Below, one piece after another: positions 24,446-35,910 of a stretch of DNA of 64,000 nucleotides (position 1 is the stretch's first letter; the number at the start of each line of letters is the position of its first letter). The position numbers and the translations under genes are program-made. The stretch comes from Manihot esculenta. Lineage: Eukaryota; Streptophyta; Magnoliopsida; Malpighiales; Euphorbiaceae. Location of the stretch: positions 15,873,051 to 15,937,050 of the forward strand of contig NC_035172.2 of NCBI RefSeq assembly GCF_001659605.2, in the 5' to 3' direction. Under the pieces are notes generated by a model. The model did not search any database. It was not told the origin of the DNA and saw nothing but the letters and a program-made list of their open reading frames with translations.

Positions 24446-26190
24446 TGTAATGTCCCGAAAATCGGATCGCTACCGGCGCTAGAATCCAGGTCGGCTTAAG
24501 GCCGCCGGGACCCATAGCAAGCCTAACATACATCCTGTGAACCTGCTTAATCCCATACATGATCGACAACATACATAAAAATTTAAAACTTTTACTTTCG
24601 TTCATACACCAAACTCAACCTGTGCATGCACAATACATAATCATAATCATAACCATGACCCCGTCGGTGGGATCTCATCAATGCCCCAATGGGCGATACG
24701 ACATGTTGAGTTGGTTTACATAAACATCACAAAACATCTAAGATCATGTATAAAAAGGGATACCTTACACATTGGGTCAAGCACAATCTCTAATCCTCAA
24801 TATCAATACATACATTACTATTCATAACTTTACATCATTTTACAATTTATCATGTCCACACTCTATCTATTACAAACACATGACTTCATTACTCTTGCGG
24901 ACCTCCTGGTCTACCCTGTACCTGCAAACCTGGGGAATTAGGGAGAGGGGTGAGCTACTAAAGTCCAGTGAGCAGAATAATAAAACATTCAAAACATATG
25001 ATAACATGGAATGCATCACATCACAGCTAATCACACCAAGGATGAATTTGTCACCAATAGCCCTCTACATAGTCCAACTGTGCCAGAACGTAGAATGGGT
25101 CCTGGTCTTTCTCTTACATAGTGCCAGCGAACGTAAAATGGGTCCCACTGGTCTTACATTCCGTACCGTACATATCACATCGTCACATCATAGATCGAGG
25201 GCTATGGATCATCCAACATTCATCCACAACAACAACAGTAGAGTATGCAATGCAACATATTCGTGAATTCTAGTGCAACAACCTAGTATATCTCATGGCA
25301 TTAACGATGCGTGAATCATGCTAAAATGTCCATTTATTTGCTTTAAAAATGTAGTAGGTTATTCCACTCACCTCTGGATAGCTCTGACCAAACACTGGAG
25401 CAGCTGACTCACTGCTGGGGTCCTCGGTTCCTCGGGTCCGAACCTACACAGGTGGACTCAAATGAGGGACCAAACATACATGAACATAACTCAAAAAACA
25501 TCCCCCAAAAACCCCCTAAAACATCATGAAACAATCATAGAAAAACATGCAAAGGAAGGCTAGATAGGGCACTTTCGGCGGCAAGTTCGACGGCCGAAAG
25601 TCCCTCCAGAGCAGAAAGTCAGGCAGGTTCGGCGGCACCTTCGGCGGCCGAAACTCCCAGACAGAGACGAAACTCATGCATGTTCGGCGGCACTTTCGGC
25701 GGCCGAAACTGCCCTCCAGAGACGAAAGTCCTCTTTCGGGGGCAGGCTTCGGCAGCCGAAAGGCTTGCCTCCCAGGCAGGTTCGGCGGCCGAAAGTCCTT
25801 CGGCGGCCGAAAGTCCTTCGGCTGCCGAACCTGGTTTCTGCCAAAGGGCAGAAACTTGGTTCCTCATGCACAAACGCCTCCCAAACTTTTCAAACATGCA
25901 TAAACCTATTCTACAACACTCCCAAACATACACAAACAAGCATACAAGCTCTTAGGGGCTTCAAACCATCAAAAACCCCAACTACAACACATCAAACAAC
26001 TCACGCGGCCGAACCTGAGTTTTCCTCCAAGGTTGTTTTCATGCAAAAACTCATTTCCTTTTTAATTAAAACCATGAAATGCATTAAAACATTTTATGAA
26101 AACATGTTTCTACCCTACTAGAGACTTCCGACATCCGAGATTCCACCGGACGGTGGGAATTCCGATACCGGAGTCTAGCCGGGTATTACA
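24446..26190 (-). mobile_element. LTR 3 of the tandem element, internally deleted
   Basis: 1,745 bp. Compared with LTR 2 it lacks about 515 bp, joining …CAACTCAC directly to GCGGCCGAACC at about 26004. The deletion removes the TATA box and almost all of the upstream TTCGGC array, so this 5' LTR should have no normal promoter. The terminal GGGTATTACA and the ATATT duplication are intact. One unit of the minisatellite near 25081-25150 is also missing. Confidence 0.88.
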
Positions 26191-26890
26191 ATATTAATGT
26201 TAATTTACACATTTTCTACCTAATTTTGTGGTTTTGATCTTATTTTGCAAAAAATAGTGTAAAAAGGTAATTTGGTGAAAATGGCCTTAAAACTGCCCAA
26301 AAGAGAATAAAAGATATCAAGCTTAGTTTGCCCAAATTGTTTGCCCAAACCAAGTTATAGCTGAAATGGGAGAGGGATGAGGAAAGTACAGACTTGCTAT
26401 TTGACCAGATTATTTGTCCAAGCAAACTGGGCAAACAGACCCGCAGGATAGAGGCAGAGTATAGATAACTCCCAAAATAGACTGTTTAACCGAGTTGTTT
26501 GCCCACACAACCCGGACAAACAGGGCCTGCGATAGCAGACAGCAAAAACGCAGGAAAACTTAAATTTCAAGTTTTCAAAAAGTCTTTCCCTCCCCAAACA
26601 CGTGAGAACATACCAGCAAATCTTCAAGACACCTCAGCACTCTATCCCACATATCAAGGAAGCCAAATCTCAAGAAGATTCAATTACCTTCCAAGAATCC
26701 AATCCCAAATAGGAAAAGAACTCCAACAAATCAAGAAACTAAGGGTTGCTCAAATCAATTATAAATAGAGGATCAAACCAGCAAACAAGGAGAGCTTCAT
26801 CTTCAGCAAAAACTGCACCAGCAGCTGCGCACCATTGCCGCCAGCCCTTCTGCTTCTTCTTTCTTGTTTTCTTTCTTTCATTTTTTATTA

Positions 26891-26914
26891 GTTTCAGCCA
26901 TGAGTGGCTGAAAC
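26891..26914 (+). other. Conserved leader hairpin in family B LTR
   Basis: A perfect 10-bp stem (GTTTCAGCCA / TGGCTGAAAC) with a TGAG loop, about 130 nt downstream of the LTR's TATA-like box, so probably in the transcribed leader. The same hairpin is found in every family B LTR of the window. Confidence 0.7.
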
Positions 26915-27710
26915 CCCTTTTCTAGTTGAAGATTAGGTGAAACTTCAGTTTGTTTATGAATTATGAGATCTGAACATATATTGTTTATCTTTTATTTATC
27001 AATATTTATGCAATTTCATGCTTAATTTTATTATTGCTCTGTTGTTTAGATCAATAGGGCCCATTGATTTTTTATTGCAAAGTAATAATTTGTTAGTTTG
27101 GATAGTTTGAAGTCTGTAATTGCTTGAATTATTCAAACACAAGTAACTCTTGGTGTAAAAATCAAGGAGATTGCATAATCTAGTAAGATCACCATACATT
27201 TTGGTAGCTAGAATTAGGTCTCTCTATTTCTTAATGCAATTGACAGTTGTATGATGCTAAAAGTCCCAAGGACATTCCTTGGCAACTTGTTGATTAGTGA
27301 TCAATTAAAGAACATTTCCTAATTAATCTATGCTTAAGGAAGGATATAGTGGTGAGAAGCGTCTTCCACCTCCATAACTAATTTATTGAGTCAAATAATA
27401 AAACCTATGTGTCAATAATCAATTCCAACAACTGAAGTGGATCCAATTCTTCAATTAGGCTTTTCTCATTATTGAATTTCCTTTACTTTATTATTTGCTT
27501 TACTTTGCTATTTTTAATTCTAGTTTAGTTCATCAATCTCAAAACTCTCCCCCTTTTATTTTATTTTCAGTTTATTTACTTGGTCTTGATAAGAAAAATA
27601 GGTAAGTATCAATTTCCTGTGGATTCGATCCTTTTACCACTATCTACCATTGTAAAATTGTGGATAACCAAAAAGGTTATTTTTGACTGGCATCGACAAC
27701 CGCACAGTCA

Positions 27711-28432
27711 GCTGCAGAGGCATTGGTCAACCCTAACAGCATCACTAGAAACTCATAATGCCTATATTTGGTCCTGAAAGTTGTCATAGGCACGTCTTCT
27801 TCTCTGATTCTTAACTGATGATACCCAGATCTCAAGTCTATCTTGGAGAAACAACCAGCTCCTACTAGCTGGTCAAACAAATCATTGATCATGGGTAAAG
27901 GGTACTTGTTCTTGGTAGTGACTTTATTCAACTGCCTACAGTCAATACAAAGTCTTAGGGGTCCATCCTTCTTTTTCACAAATAACACTGGAGCACCGCA
28001 TGGTGAGGTACTAGGTCTGATGAAACATTTATCTACTAACTCTTGCAACTGTTCATTTAGATCTTTCAACTCGGTAGGTGCCATCTTGTAGGGAGGAATA
28101 GAGATGAGTCTAGTTCCTGGCAATACTTCAATTTCAAACTCTATCTGCCTATCAGGTGGTAAACCTGGCAGATCATCAAGGAAAACATCGAGAAACTCTC
28201 CAACTATGAGCACTGGAGCTAGTTCCCTGACCTGACCATCAAATTCTCTAACATGAGCAAGAAACCCCTAAGGACCCCTCCTAAGCAACCTATAAGCCTG
28301 CAGGGCAGATATCAAATCTCTAGGCATACCTGACTTGTTTCCTTGAAAGACAACCTTTGATCCATCTTGTTCTCTGAACCTAACTACCTTGTCTCTGCAG
28401 TCCAAGGTAGCACCATGAGTAGAGAGCTAATC
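27711..28432 (-). pseudogene. H0 pol: RT N-terminal half and upstream linker
   Basis: Minus-strand RT with [25 protein letters not shown] and [10 protein letters not shown] (about 27790-28030), and the protease-RT linker upstream to 28432. It joins the RT palm fragment ending at 6886 when the family B solo LTR is removed. Stops and substitutions such as a changed P-F-G-L motif mark it as dead. Confidence 0.85.
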
Positions 28433-28623
28433 TGTAATGACCCGGAAACCGATACCCCTCTGTAACAGTCTGAACCGCCACTGGCGCTAGGATCCAAATC
28501 GGCTTAAGGCCGCCGGGACCCGTAGCAAGCCAAACATACCTCCTATTACCTGGTCAACTCCCATACATGATCAAAACTTTAATATAAAAACTTAAACATC
28601 TGATGCAAACACCGAGCTTGACC

Positions 28624-30953
28624 TCTAACGACCCAGAAACCGGACCGCTACCAGCGCTAGGATCCAGGTCGGCTTAAGGCTGCCGGGACCCGTAGCAAGC
28701 CTGACAAACAACCTGTAAACCTGTTTAATCCCATACATGATCAACAACATACATAAAATTTTGAACTTTTCTTTCCATTCAAGCTCAACCTGTGCATGCC
28801 CATAAACATATACATAAACATAAACCCCACACTGGAGCTCTCATCAAATGCTCCAATGGGGCATCTCATCATACACAAGCTTGGTGGAACATAACATCAT
28901 AAAACAAAGATCATGTTTACAAAAGGGATTTCTATACAAACTCGGTCAAGCACAACTTCTAAACCTCAATCTCAAAATCAACGTTTACATGACATAACGA
29001 TATATCATTTTACAATTTATCATGTCCACATTCTATCTATTACATACACATGACTTCATTCACCTCGACTTCTCTGCCTAGTCCGTACCTGCAAACCTGG
29101 GGGATTAGGGAGAGGGGTGAGCTACTAGAGCCCAGTGAGCAGAATAATAAAAACATTATATTAACATTTTATGCTTTCATGGAATGCATCACATCACAAA
29201 CATATCACATCAAGGATGAACTTGTCACCAGTAGCCCTCTACATATCCAATAGTGCCAGAACGTAGAATGGGTCCTGGTCTTTCCCTTACATAGCATAAC
29301 ATAACATTCCAATGTGCCAGAACGTAGAATGGGTCCTGGTCTTTCTCTTACATAGTGCCAGCGAACGTAGAATGGGTCCCACTGGTCTTTCATTCCATAT
29401 CGTACATATCATATCGTCACATCATAGGTCGAGGAATATGGATCATCCAACGTTCATCCACATCAACAAAAAAATATACAATGCAACATATTCGTGAATT
29501 CTAATGCAAACAACCTAGTATATCTCATGGCATTAATGATGCGTGAATCATGCTAAATGTCCATTATTTGCTTTAAAATGTAATGAGTTATTCCACTCAC
29601 CTCTGGATAGCTCTGACCAGACACTGGAGCAGCTGACTCACTGCTGGGGTCCTCGGTTCCTCGGGTCCGAACCTACACGGGTGGACTCAAATGAGGGACC
29701 AAACATATATGAACATAACTCTAAACTACTCCCCAAAAACCCCTAGAACATCATGAAATAATCATAGAAAAACATGCAAAGGAAGGCTGGACAGGGCACT
29801 TTCGGCGGCAGGTTCGGCGGCCGAAAGTCCCTCCAGAGCCGAAAGTTAGGCAGGTTCAGCGGCACCTTCGGCGGCCGAAACTCCCAGACAGAGACGAAAC
29901 TCATGCATGTTCGGCGGCACTTTCGGCGGCCGAAACTGCCCTCCAGAGACGAAAGTCCTCTTTCGGGGGCAGGCTTCGGCAGCCGAAGGCTGCCTCCACA
30001 AGCGGGTTCGGCGGCCGAAAGTTCCTTCGGCGGCCGAACCTGAGTTTCTCCAAAGTGGCAGAAACTCAGCTCCAACATGCACAAACGCCTCCCAAACCTT
30101 TCAAACATGCATAAACCTATTCTACAACACTCCCAATCATACACAATCAAGCATACAAGTTCATAGGGGTCTCAAACTAGCCTAAACCCCAACTTCAACA
30201 CATCAAACATACCCATATTGCTCATGAACACACATTAAACCCATGAACTCAAAACAACCTAAACATGCAGTTCTACTCCATAAACTTGCATAAAACTTGT
30301 TTAAAACACATCATAAGCTAGAGATCGACTCTTACCTCTTGAAGATCGAGAGTAGAGGCGATCTAACTTGGAGTTGGGAGAGATTTAGCTCCTTGGGTCT
30401 CCAAGCTCAAAACTTGTTCTTTTTCTCAAAAATCTTCAAAACAAAGTGAAAACTAGTGAAAATCGTGAAAGATTTGAAGGAAGAAACTCAAGATCGGCGA
30501 GGGATGGCGGAGAGCTCACCTTGGCCGAAAATGGGGGAAAAGCTCGCCCGTGTTCGACTAAGGGACCCCTTTATAGGTGGCTGGCCAGGCCACATTCGGG
30601 AGCCGAACGTGCCTCCGCATGCATGCCATGTTCGGCGGCTGAACATAAGGTTCGGCGGCCGAACCTGGACTTCCCTCACTTATGCTTTCGGGGGCCTAAT
30701 AGCGCTCCCGAAGGCATGCATATTCGGCGGCCGAACTTGAGGTTCGGCGGCCGAACCTGAGGTTCGGCGGCCGAACCTGAGTTTTCTTTCAAGGCTATTT
30801 TCATGCAACAAACTCATTTCTTTCTTGACTAAAAACATAAAACACATTAAAACATTTTATAAAAACATAGTTTTACCCTTCTAGAGGTCTCCGACACCCG
30901 AGATTCCACCGGACGGTAGGAATTTCGATACCGGAGTCTAGCCGGGTATTACA
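28624..30953 (-). mobile_element. Solo LTR Z, family A, inside Y
   Basis: 2,330 bp, start decayed to TCTAACGACC and end GGGTATTACA. Flanks TGACC (28619-28623) and TGATC (30954-30958) match at 4 of 5. TATA box (CTATAAAGGG on the minus strand) is near 30569. TTCGGC arrays lie at 29796-30040 and 30595-30780, the latter with three consecutive GCGGCCGAACCTGAG units. Minisatellite at 29253-29390. Confidence 0.87.
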
Positions 30954-31280
30954 TGATCTGTATGCAACATAACTGAAAACATAAAAGAATCCCCTACTAG
31001 AGCCCTCAACAAAACTCTAGTTGGGTCTACACAACATACATCAAGCCGGAGTCACATCCAAAGAACCAAACCTAACCTGTGCATGCATCAAACCACGAAC
31101 ATAAGACCTCCACTAGGGTCCTCATCAAATACCATAGCGTGGTAAACAATACATGCCACAAGTTTAGTTCAAACACAACTCAACATCTGACATAACATAC
31201 ATCATGTACTAAAAAGGGACTAACCAAGTCTTAGGGCCAAGCACAATACTAATACATAAACATAACTCTACTATACTTAT

Positions 31281-33371
31281 TGACAGAACGGTTGTCGAAG
31301 CCGGTCAAAATAAATAACCTGTTTAACTACCAATAATATTAAAATTGCAGACAGTGGTAAGAGGATCGTATCCATAGGGAATTGATACTCGTTTACCTTC
31401 CTTGAATAGACCAAATTAAAGAGAGCAGAAAAGAAAAGAAAGTGCAAGTGCATGTAAAGTAAAAATGGGGGTATTGAGATTGATTTGATTAAGCTAATGA
31501 AAAGAGTAATTAAAAAGTAAGCAGAAAGTAAATTGAGGGTAAAACAATGATGGTAAAAACTCTAGTTGAAGATTTAGATCCACTTTAGTTGATGGGATTG
31601 ATCATTGACTCAAAAGTTCCTTTGTTGATTCAATAAATTGGCCATGGAGATTGAAGAAGCTTCTCACATCCATCGTCTCTCTTTTAGATTAAATTAATTA
31701 GGGAAAGTCCACCAATCAATTACTAATTAACAATTGCCAAAGAACGTCTTTGAGCCTTAGGCCTTTTGCAAAAGTCAATCGCATAAAGTAATGGAGAGAA
31801 CCAATTCTAGTCACCCACATGCATGGAGACAACACTAGATCATGCAATTTCCTTGGTTGTGCACCAAGTGTTCTTATGTTTAAACCATTCAAGCAAATAC
31901 GGACTTAAAATCATTCAAAACAACAATATATCACTTTGCAACAAAAATCAATGGAGATCTTAAATAACAAAGCAATAATATCCTTAAGCATGAAATCACA
32001 AGAATACTGAATAACAAAAGGTAAAACAATGAATGTCCAAGTCTCTCAATCCACAATACAATTAAAGCTTCACTTGATCTTCAACTAGAATGAAAGGTTT
32101 CAGCCACTCATGGCTGAAACAAAAACCATAAAGAAAGGTAGAAGAAGAAAAGAAGAAGCCGAAGGTGGTGGAGGCGCGGCCTTGCTTGATCCGGATGGAG
32201 GAGGAGAAGATGAGTCTGAAAGTGTCCAAAAATCGTGGCTGCCAAAGAGAGTGCCTTTTTATAGAGTTTTGATGCTGCCTAGGTCTTCCTTATTAGTGTA
32301 GAGGCTGCCCAAGTTGCTGCCCAAACTCAACTTGCTGCCCAAGTTGTTGCAGAAGAGGAAAGAATCGTAGTGCATGCACTTCAGAAGGCAGGTGCGCGCA
32401 GATGGCTTTCAGAATAGGAAAGGAGCGTACCTTGTGTCTGAAAAGGAAGGAAGAGCGATCCAAGGATGCCAATAGAGGAAGAAAAGTCGTGGCTTGCTCT
32501 GCAGGAGAGAGGCATGCGCGCGGATAGCACTGAAAGGGAAGGAGGCGCGCGGATCAGGCTTTGCAGAAGAGGTAGGCGCGCGGACAGCACTGTATAGGAA
32601 ATATTTGCTGTCCAAACTTCCTATTTAGATGGATCCTCTATTGAATTATGAATCTGGACTGTATGAAGGCCAAGTGCATAGAGATCTCCTTCCTGAATAG
32701 GGAGTGGTGCGCAGATTGTGTTGCTAGAGGCAAGTGGTGCGCAGTCATTGAATGCAGAAGGGAAAGTGGATCTGCCAAGTCTTTCCTTTTTAGGTGGAGC
32801 CTTCGTTTGAATTTTAAACGTTGAACGCAGAAGAGGCAAGTGTGCCTTCATGAGATCTCGCTGCCTAAATTGGAAGATAGGACTGCTGCAGTATGTGCAC
32901 ATCTTTGAATAAGGAAAGAAATATCTGCGATTTGAATTTTAAATAATCCTCTGACCGAGCTTTCCTTATTTGCTTTTGCCTCTGCACTTTCCTCATTTGA
33001 AAACTTTCCTTTTCTGAAAACTTGCCTTATTTGAAGACTTTCCTTTCTTGGCACACGTTCTAAACAAGGCAGGAAGGATTCTGCAGTTCGAATTTCGGAC
33101 AGTTTGCTGGCTGCGCTCTTTGACTCTTTCCTTGTTTGGCACTTTCCATATATGAAACTTTCCTTATTTGGAACTTTCCATATATGAAAACTTTCCTTTT
33201 CTGGAACTTTCCATATTTGGCACTTTTTGGCAGTTTTAACCACATTTTCTCCAGAATGTCTTTTCACACCTAGTTTCTGTAGAACATGAACAAAACAACC
33301 AAATTAGGCAGAAACTGTGCAAATAAACATCATTAAGATCATGATAATATGGCCTAAAATGCGCTCTGTCA
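31281..33371 (-). mobile_element. Solo LTR, family B (TGACAGA type), inside Y
   Basis: 2,091 bp with TGACAGA at one end and TCTGTCA at the other. It is flanked by a perfect CTTAT duplication (31276-31280 and 33372-33376). The minus strand aligns with the LTRs of the non-autonomous element at 39993, including the leader hairpin (32097-32120) and the GACCGGCTTCGACAACCG end. No internal sequence. Confidence 0.9.
32097..32120 (-). other. Conserved leader hairpin in family B LTR
   Basis: The same 10-bp stem and 4-base loop as at 26891, on the opposite strand in keeping with the orientation of this LTR. No mismatch. Confidence 0.7.
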
Positions 33372-35423
33372 CTTATATTACATTACATTATCTTACAATT
33401 CATTATATCAATTTCCATTACATCATGTCCACTCTAAAAGTACTACTCTAATACAAAAGCAAAACCTTAACTCTTGAGACTTTCCAATCTTCCTTAGACC
33501 TGCAACACTGGGGTTAGGGGGGAGGGGTGAGCTAAAAAGCCCAGTGAGTAGAAACAAAGAAAACAGTTCATTAATTACATGCTTTCATGAAATGCGCCAC
33601 AGCACAAACAATTCACATCACGGATTGGACATGACCACCAAAACTCCCTCTATCTGTAACATAACATGGTGCCCAGCCCTTCGGGCTCCTCAGGACTTCA
33701 TTATGCCTGGCCCTCAAGGGGCTCCTCAGGACTTCATTAACATATCATAGCTAGGGCTATTGGGGTCGCCTTGGTCCATCCACATCAACAGTAAATAATG
33801 CAATGCGTCATATTCATGGAACTAGTGCAATCAACCTATTACATATAAACATGATGCATGAACATGCTTTAGGCATTTGATTTCGTAAAATAAAATATTA
33901 AGTTCAGTTCTACTCACCTCTGGCAGACGCTAGACTGACTCTGCAACTGCTAACACTGATGGCCTCCTCGGTCCCTCGGGTCCGATCCTACACAGGTGGA
34001 CTCGAATGAGGTGCCAAACACACTCTAACAACTCATAAACAACTACCTCAAAACCCCTCTAAACATCACTTAAACATGCATAGAAAACCACCATGAAAGG
34101 ATTGGACAGGGCACTTTCGGCGGCACCTTCGGCAGCCGAACCCTCTCTCCAGAGACGAAACTCGGGCACTTTCGGCGGCACCTTCGGCGGCCGAAAGTCC
34201 CTCTCCAGAGACGAAAGTCAGGCACTTTCGGCGGCCGAACCTTCCTTCGGCGGCCGAAAGTCTGCTTTCAAGCCAAAACTCAACTTTCGGGGGTAAGGTT
34301 AGGCGGCCAATCCATGCATCCATAGGCAGGTTCGGCGGCCGAAACTACCTTCGGCGGCCGAACCTAAGTTCGTCCAGAACTCAGCCTCCCATGCATACAA
34401 GCCTCCCACACCTTCCAAATACCCCAAAACAAGCACCCAACCTCTTAAAAGCATGCATAAACCCTTAACCATGCACAAAGGAGCTTAAACAAGCTTAAAC
34501 TCCAACAAAGAACATCCTAAAGCATACATAAAGAGCTTATGACCCACATAAGCCAAAACCATCAAACTACTCAAACCTCACTTGCTCTCTCCCAATCATG
34601 CATACACTCTCCCCCATGCATAAACTAGCTTAAACCAACACAAACTCCTCAAAACAAACATCACATAACATACATTAACATACATTGGGCATAAAACCCA
34701 CATAAACCTAAACATGCATATCTACCCATACTCAACCATTAAAACTCCATTAAACGTACTTAAAACTTCATTAAAACACAAGGAAAGCAAGGATCTACAC
34801 TTACCTCTTGAAGATCGAGGGGTGGTGCGATCCCTAACTCGGAGGTGTGGAGGATCCAAGCTCCAAAAGCCTCCAAGCTCCCAAAACTCCTTTTTAAGCT
34901 TCACAACTTCAAAACAAGGGTAGAACTCATGAAAACTTGAGGGATGGGTAGAGAAAACATGAAAAACGACCAAAGGAGTACAAAAACTCACCTGAGCTCA
35001 AGAATGGGGAGAAAACTCGCCCATTTCCGATCTGAGGGCTCTTTATAGGTGGTCTGGTCAAAGACCTTCGGCAGCCTAACGTGCCCCCTAAACTCATGCA
35101 TGTTCGGCGGCCGAACTTGAGGTTCGGCGGCCGAATCTTGGCTCGTTCAAACAAAGCTTTCGGAGGCCAAAAGCGCTCCCGAAACCTTCCCATGTTCGGC
35201 GGCCGAACTTAACTTTCGGCGGCCGAACCTGACAAATGCCTCCTTGGTCTTTTCTTTTCAAAACTCAATTCTTTTCCATTTAAAACCATAAAATCATGCG
35301 AAAACATTTTAGAATCACATGTTACCCCTCTAGAAGCCTCTGGCATCTTCAGAATTCTAGATTCCAACGGAGATTCGGCCGGAAGGCAGGGATTCCGATG
35401 CCGGAATCTAGCCGGGTATTACA

Positions 35424-35910
35424 TAATCCATCCTTAGATGACATCAAAATCAATCATATCTAGAACCACGAGGTCGGCTGGAAGGCACCTATCCTCAACT
35501 ATAACTGGACTGAATTGACAGCCTGACTATCACAGACAGATCACATTTGGGCCCATTGACCCAAAAAGGACACTGTAGCCTAGAAGCTATCAAACCCAAA
35601 CTGTTTACGGCTCTCAGAGAAACAAAAGAATGAGAGGCACTAGGGTTTATAAGAGTATATACATCAGAACACCCAATAATAAGTTTACCTCACACCACTG
35701 CGTTTGATGTGTTGGCTTCCTGCTGTGTCATGGTGAAGATCTGTGCTGATGCTAAAGGACCTCCTTCTTATGAACGTGCTAAAGAAGAGATCGTCCCTCT
35801 TCCTCTACCTCGCCCTCTAACCTGAGATGTGGCTAAAGCTACTAGTTAAGCCACACTGCCAGAAGCCGTCTGTCGGGACTGTGCCATCCTAGCTGCATTG
35901 GGACACTCAC
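35424..35910 (-). pseudogene. H0 protease and gag C-terminal remnant
   Basis: Minus-strand sequence matching the protease and the zinc-knuckle-proximal gag of the family A polyproteins: the region around the active-site Asp lies near 35640-35670, and the S/G/R-rich linker near 35760-35850. It is full of small changes, including altered protease residues. It ends at 35910 where another solo LTR begins, and the zinc knuckle continues at 38228. Confidence 0.75.

Larger units (their letters stand above)
6927..26190 (-). mobile_element. Tandem family A element: LTR-internal-LTR-internal-LTR
   Basis: Three family A LTRs in the same orientation (6927-9246, 16798-19077, 24446-26190) enclose two internal regions (9247-16797, carrying a foreign solo LTR, and 19078-24445). 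The outer ends are flanked by one perfect duplication ATATT (6922-6926 and 26191-26195), and no duplication is needed at the middle LTR. That is the signature of one insertion enlarged by unequal recombination between its two LTRs. Both internal regions carry several stop codons, so the element is not self-sufficient. It sits in a family B solo LTR. Confidence 0.9.
6887..27710 (+). mobile_element. Family B solo LTR split by the tandem element
   Basis: The LTR starts TGATCAAGCCAAATTTAG at 6887, is interrupted at 6926, and resumes at 26191 with AATGTTAATTTACAC…, ending CCGCACAGTCA at 27710. Removing the insert gives about 1.55 kb that aligns with the reverse complement of the LTR at 56384-57771. 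Flanking duplication is GCTAC (6882-6886) versus GCTGC (27711-27715), one mismatch. A TATA-like TTATAAATAG lies near 26759 and the conserved leader hairpin at 26891-26914. No internal domain is present. Confidence 0.85.
28433..35423 (-). mobile_element. Solo LTR Y, family A, with an extra LTR end; split by two insertions
   Basis: Outer ends TGTAATGACC (28433) and GGGTATTACA (35423) are flanked by a perfect TAATC duplication (28428-28432 and 35424-35428), and H0 gag-protease coding continues on both sides. Inside the left end a second LTR start, TGTAACAGTC, occurs at 28461, preceded by GATACCCCTC, which resembles the primer-site/LTR junction. Segments are 28433-28623, 30959-31280 and 33377-35423, about 2.56 kb together. 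The remainder consists of two later solo LTRs. TTCGGC arrays lie at 34115-34370 and 35056-35228. Confidence 0.85.

Noticed and set aside
32110..32301. ORF starting MAETKT, antisense in a family B LTR, with a similar start near 41001-41201 and 55017-55217 on the other strand
   Set aside because: The shared start is produced by the conserved hairpin (ATGGCTGAAAC) and the rest does not agree between copies.
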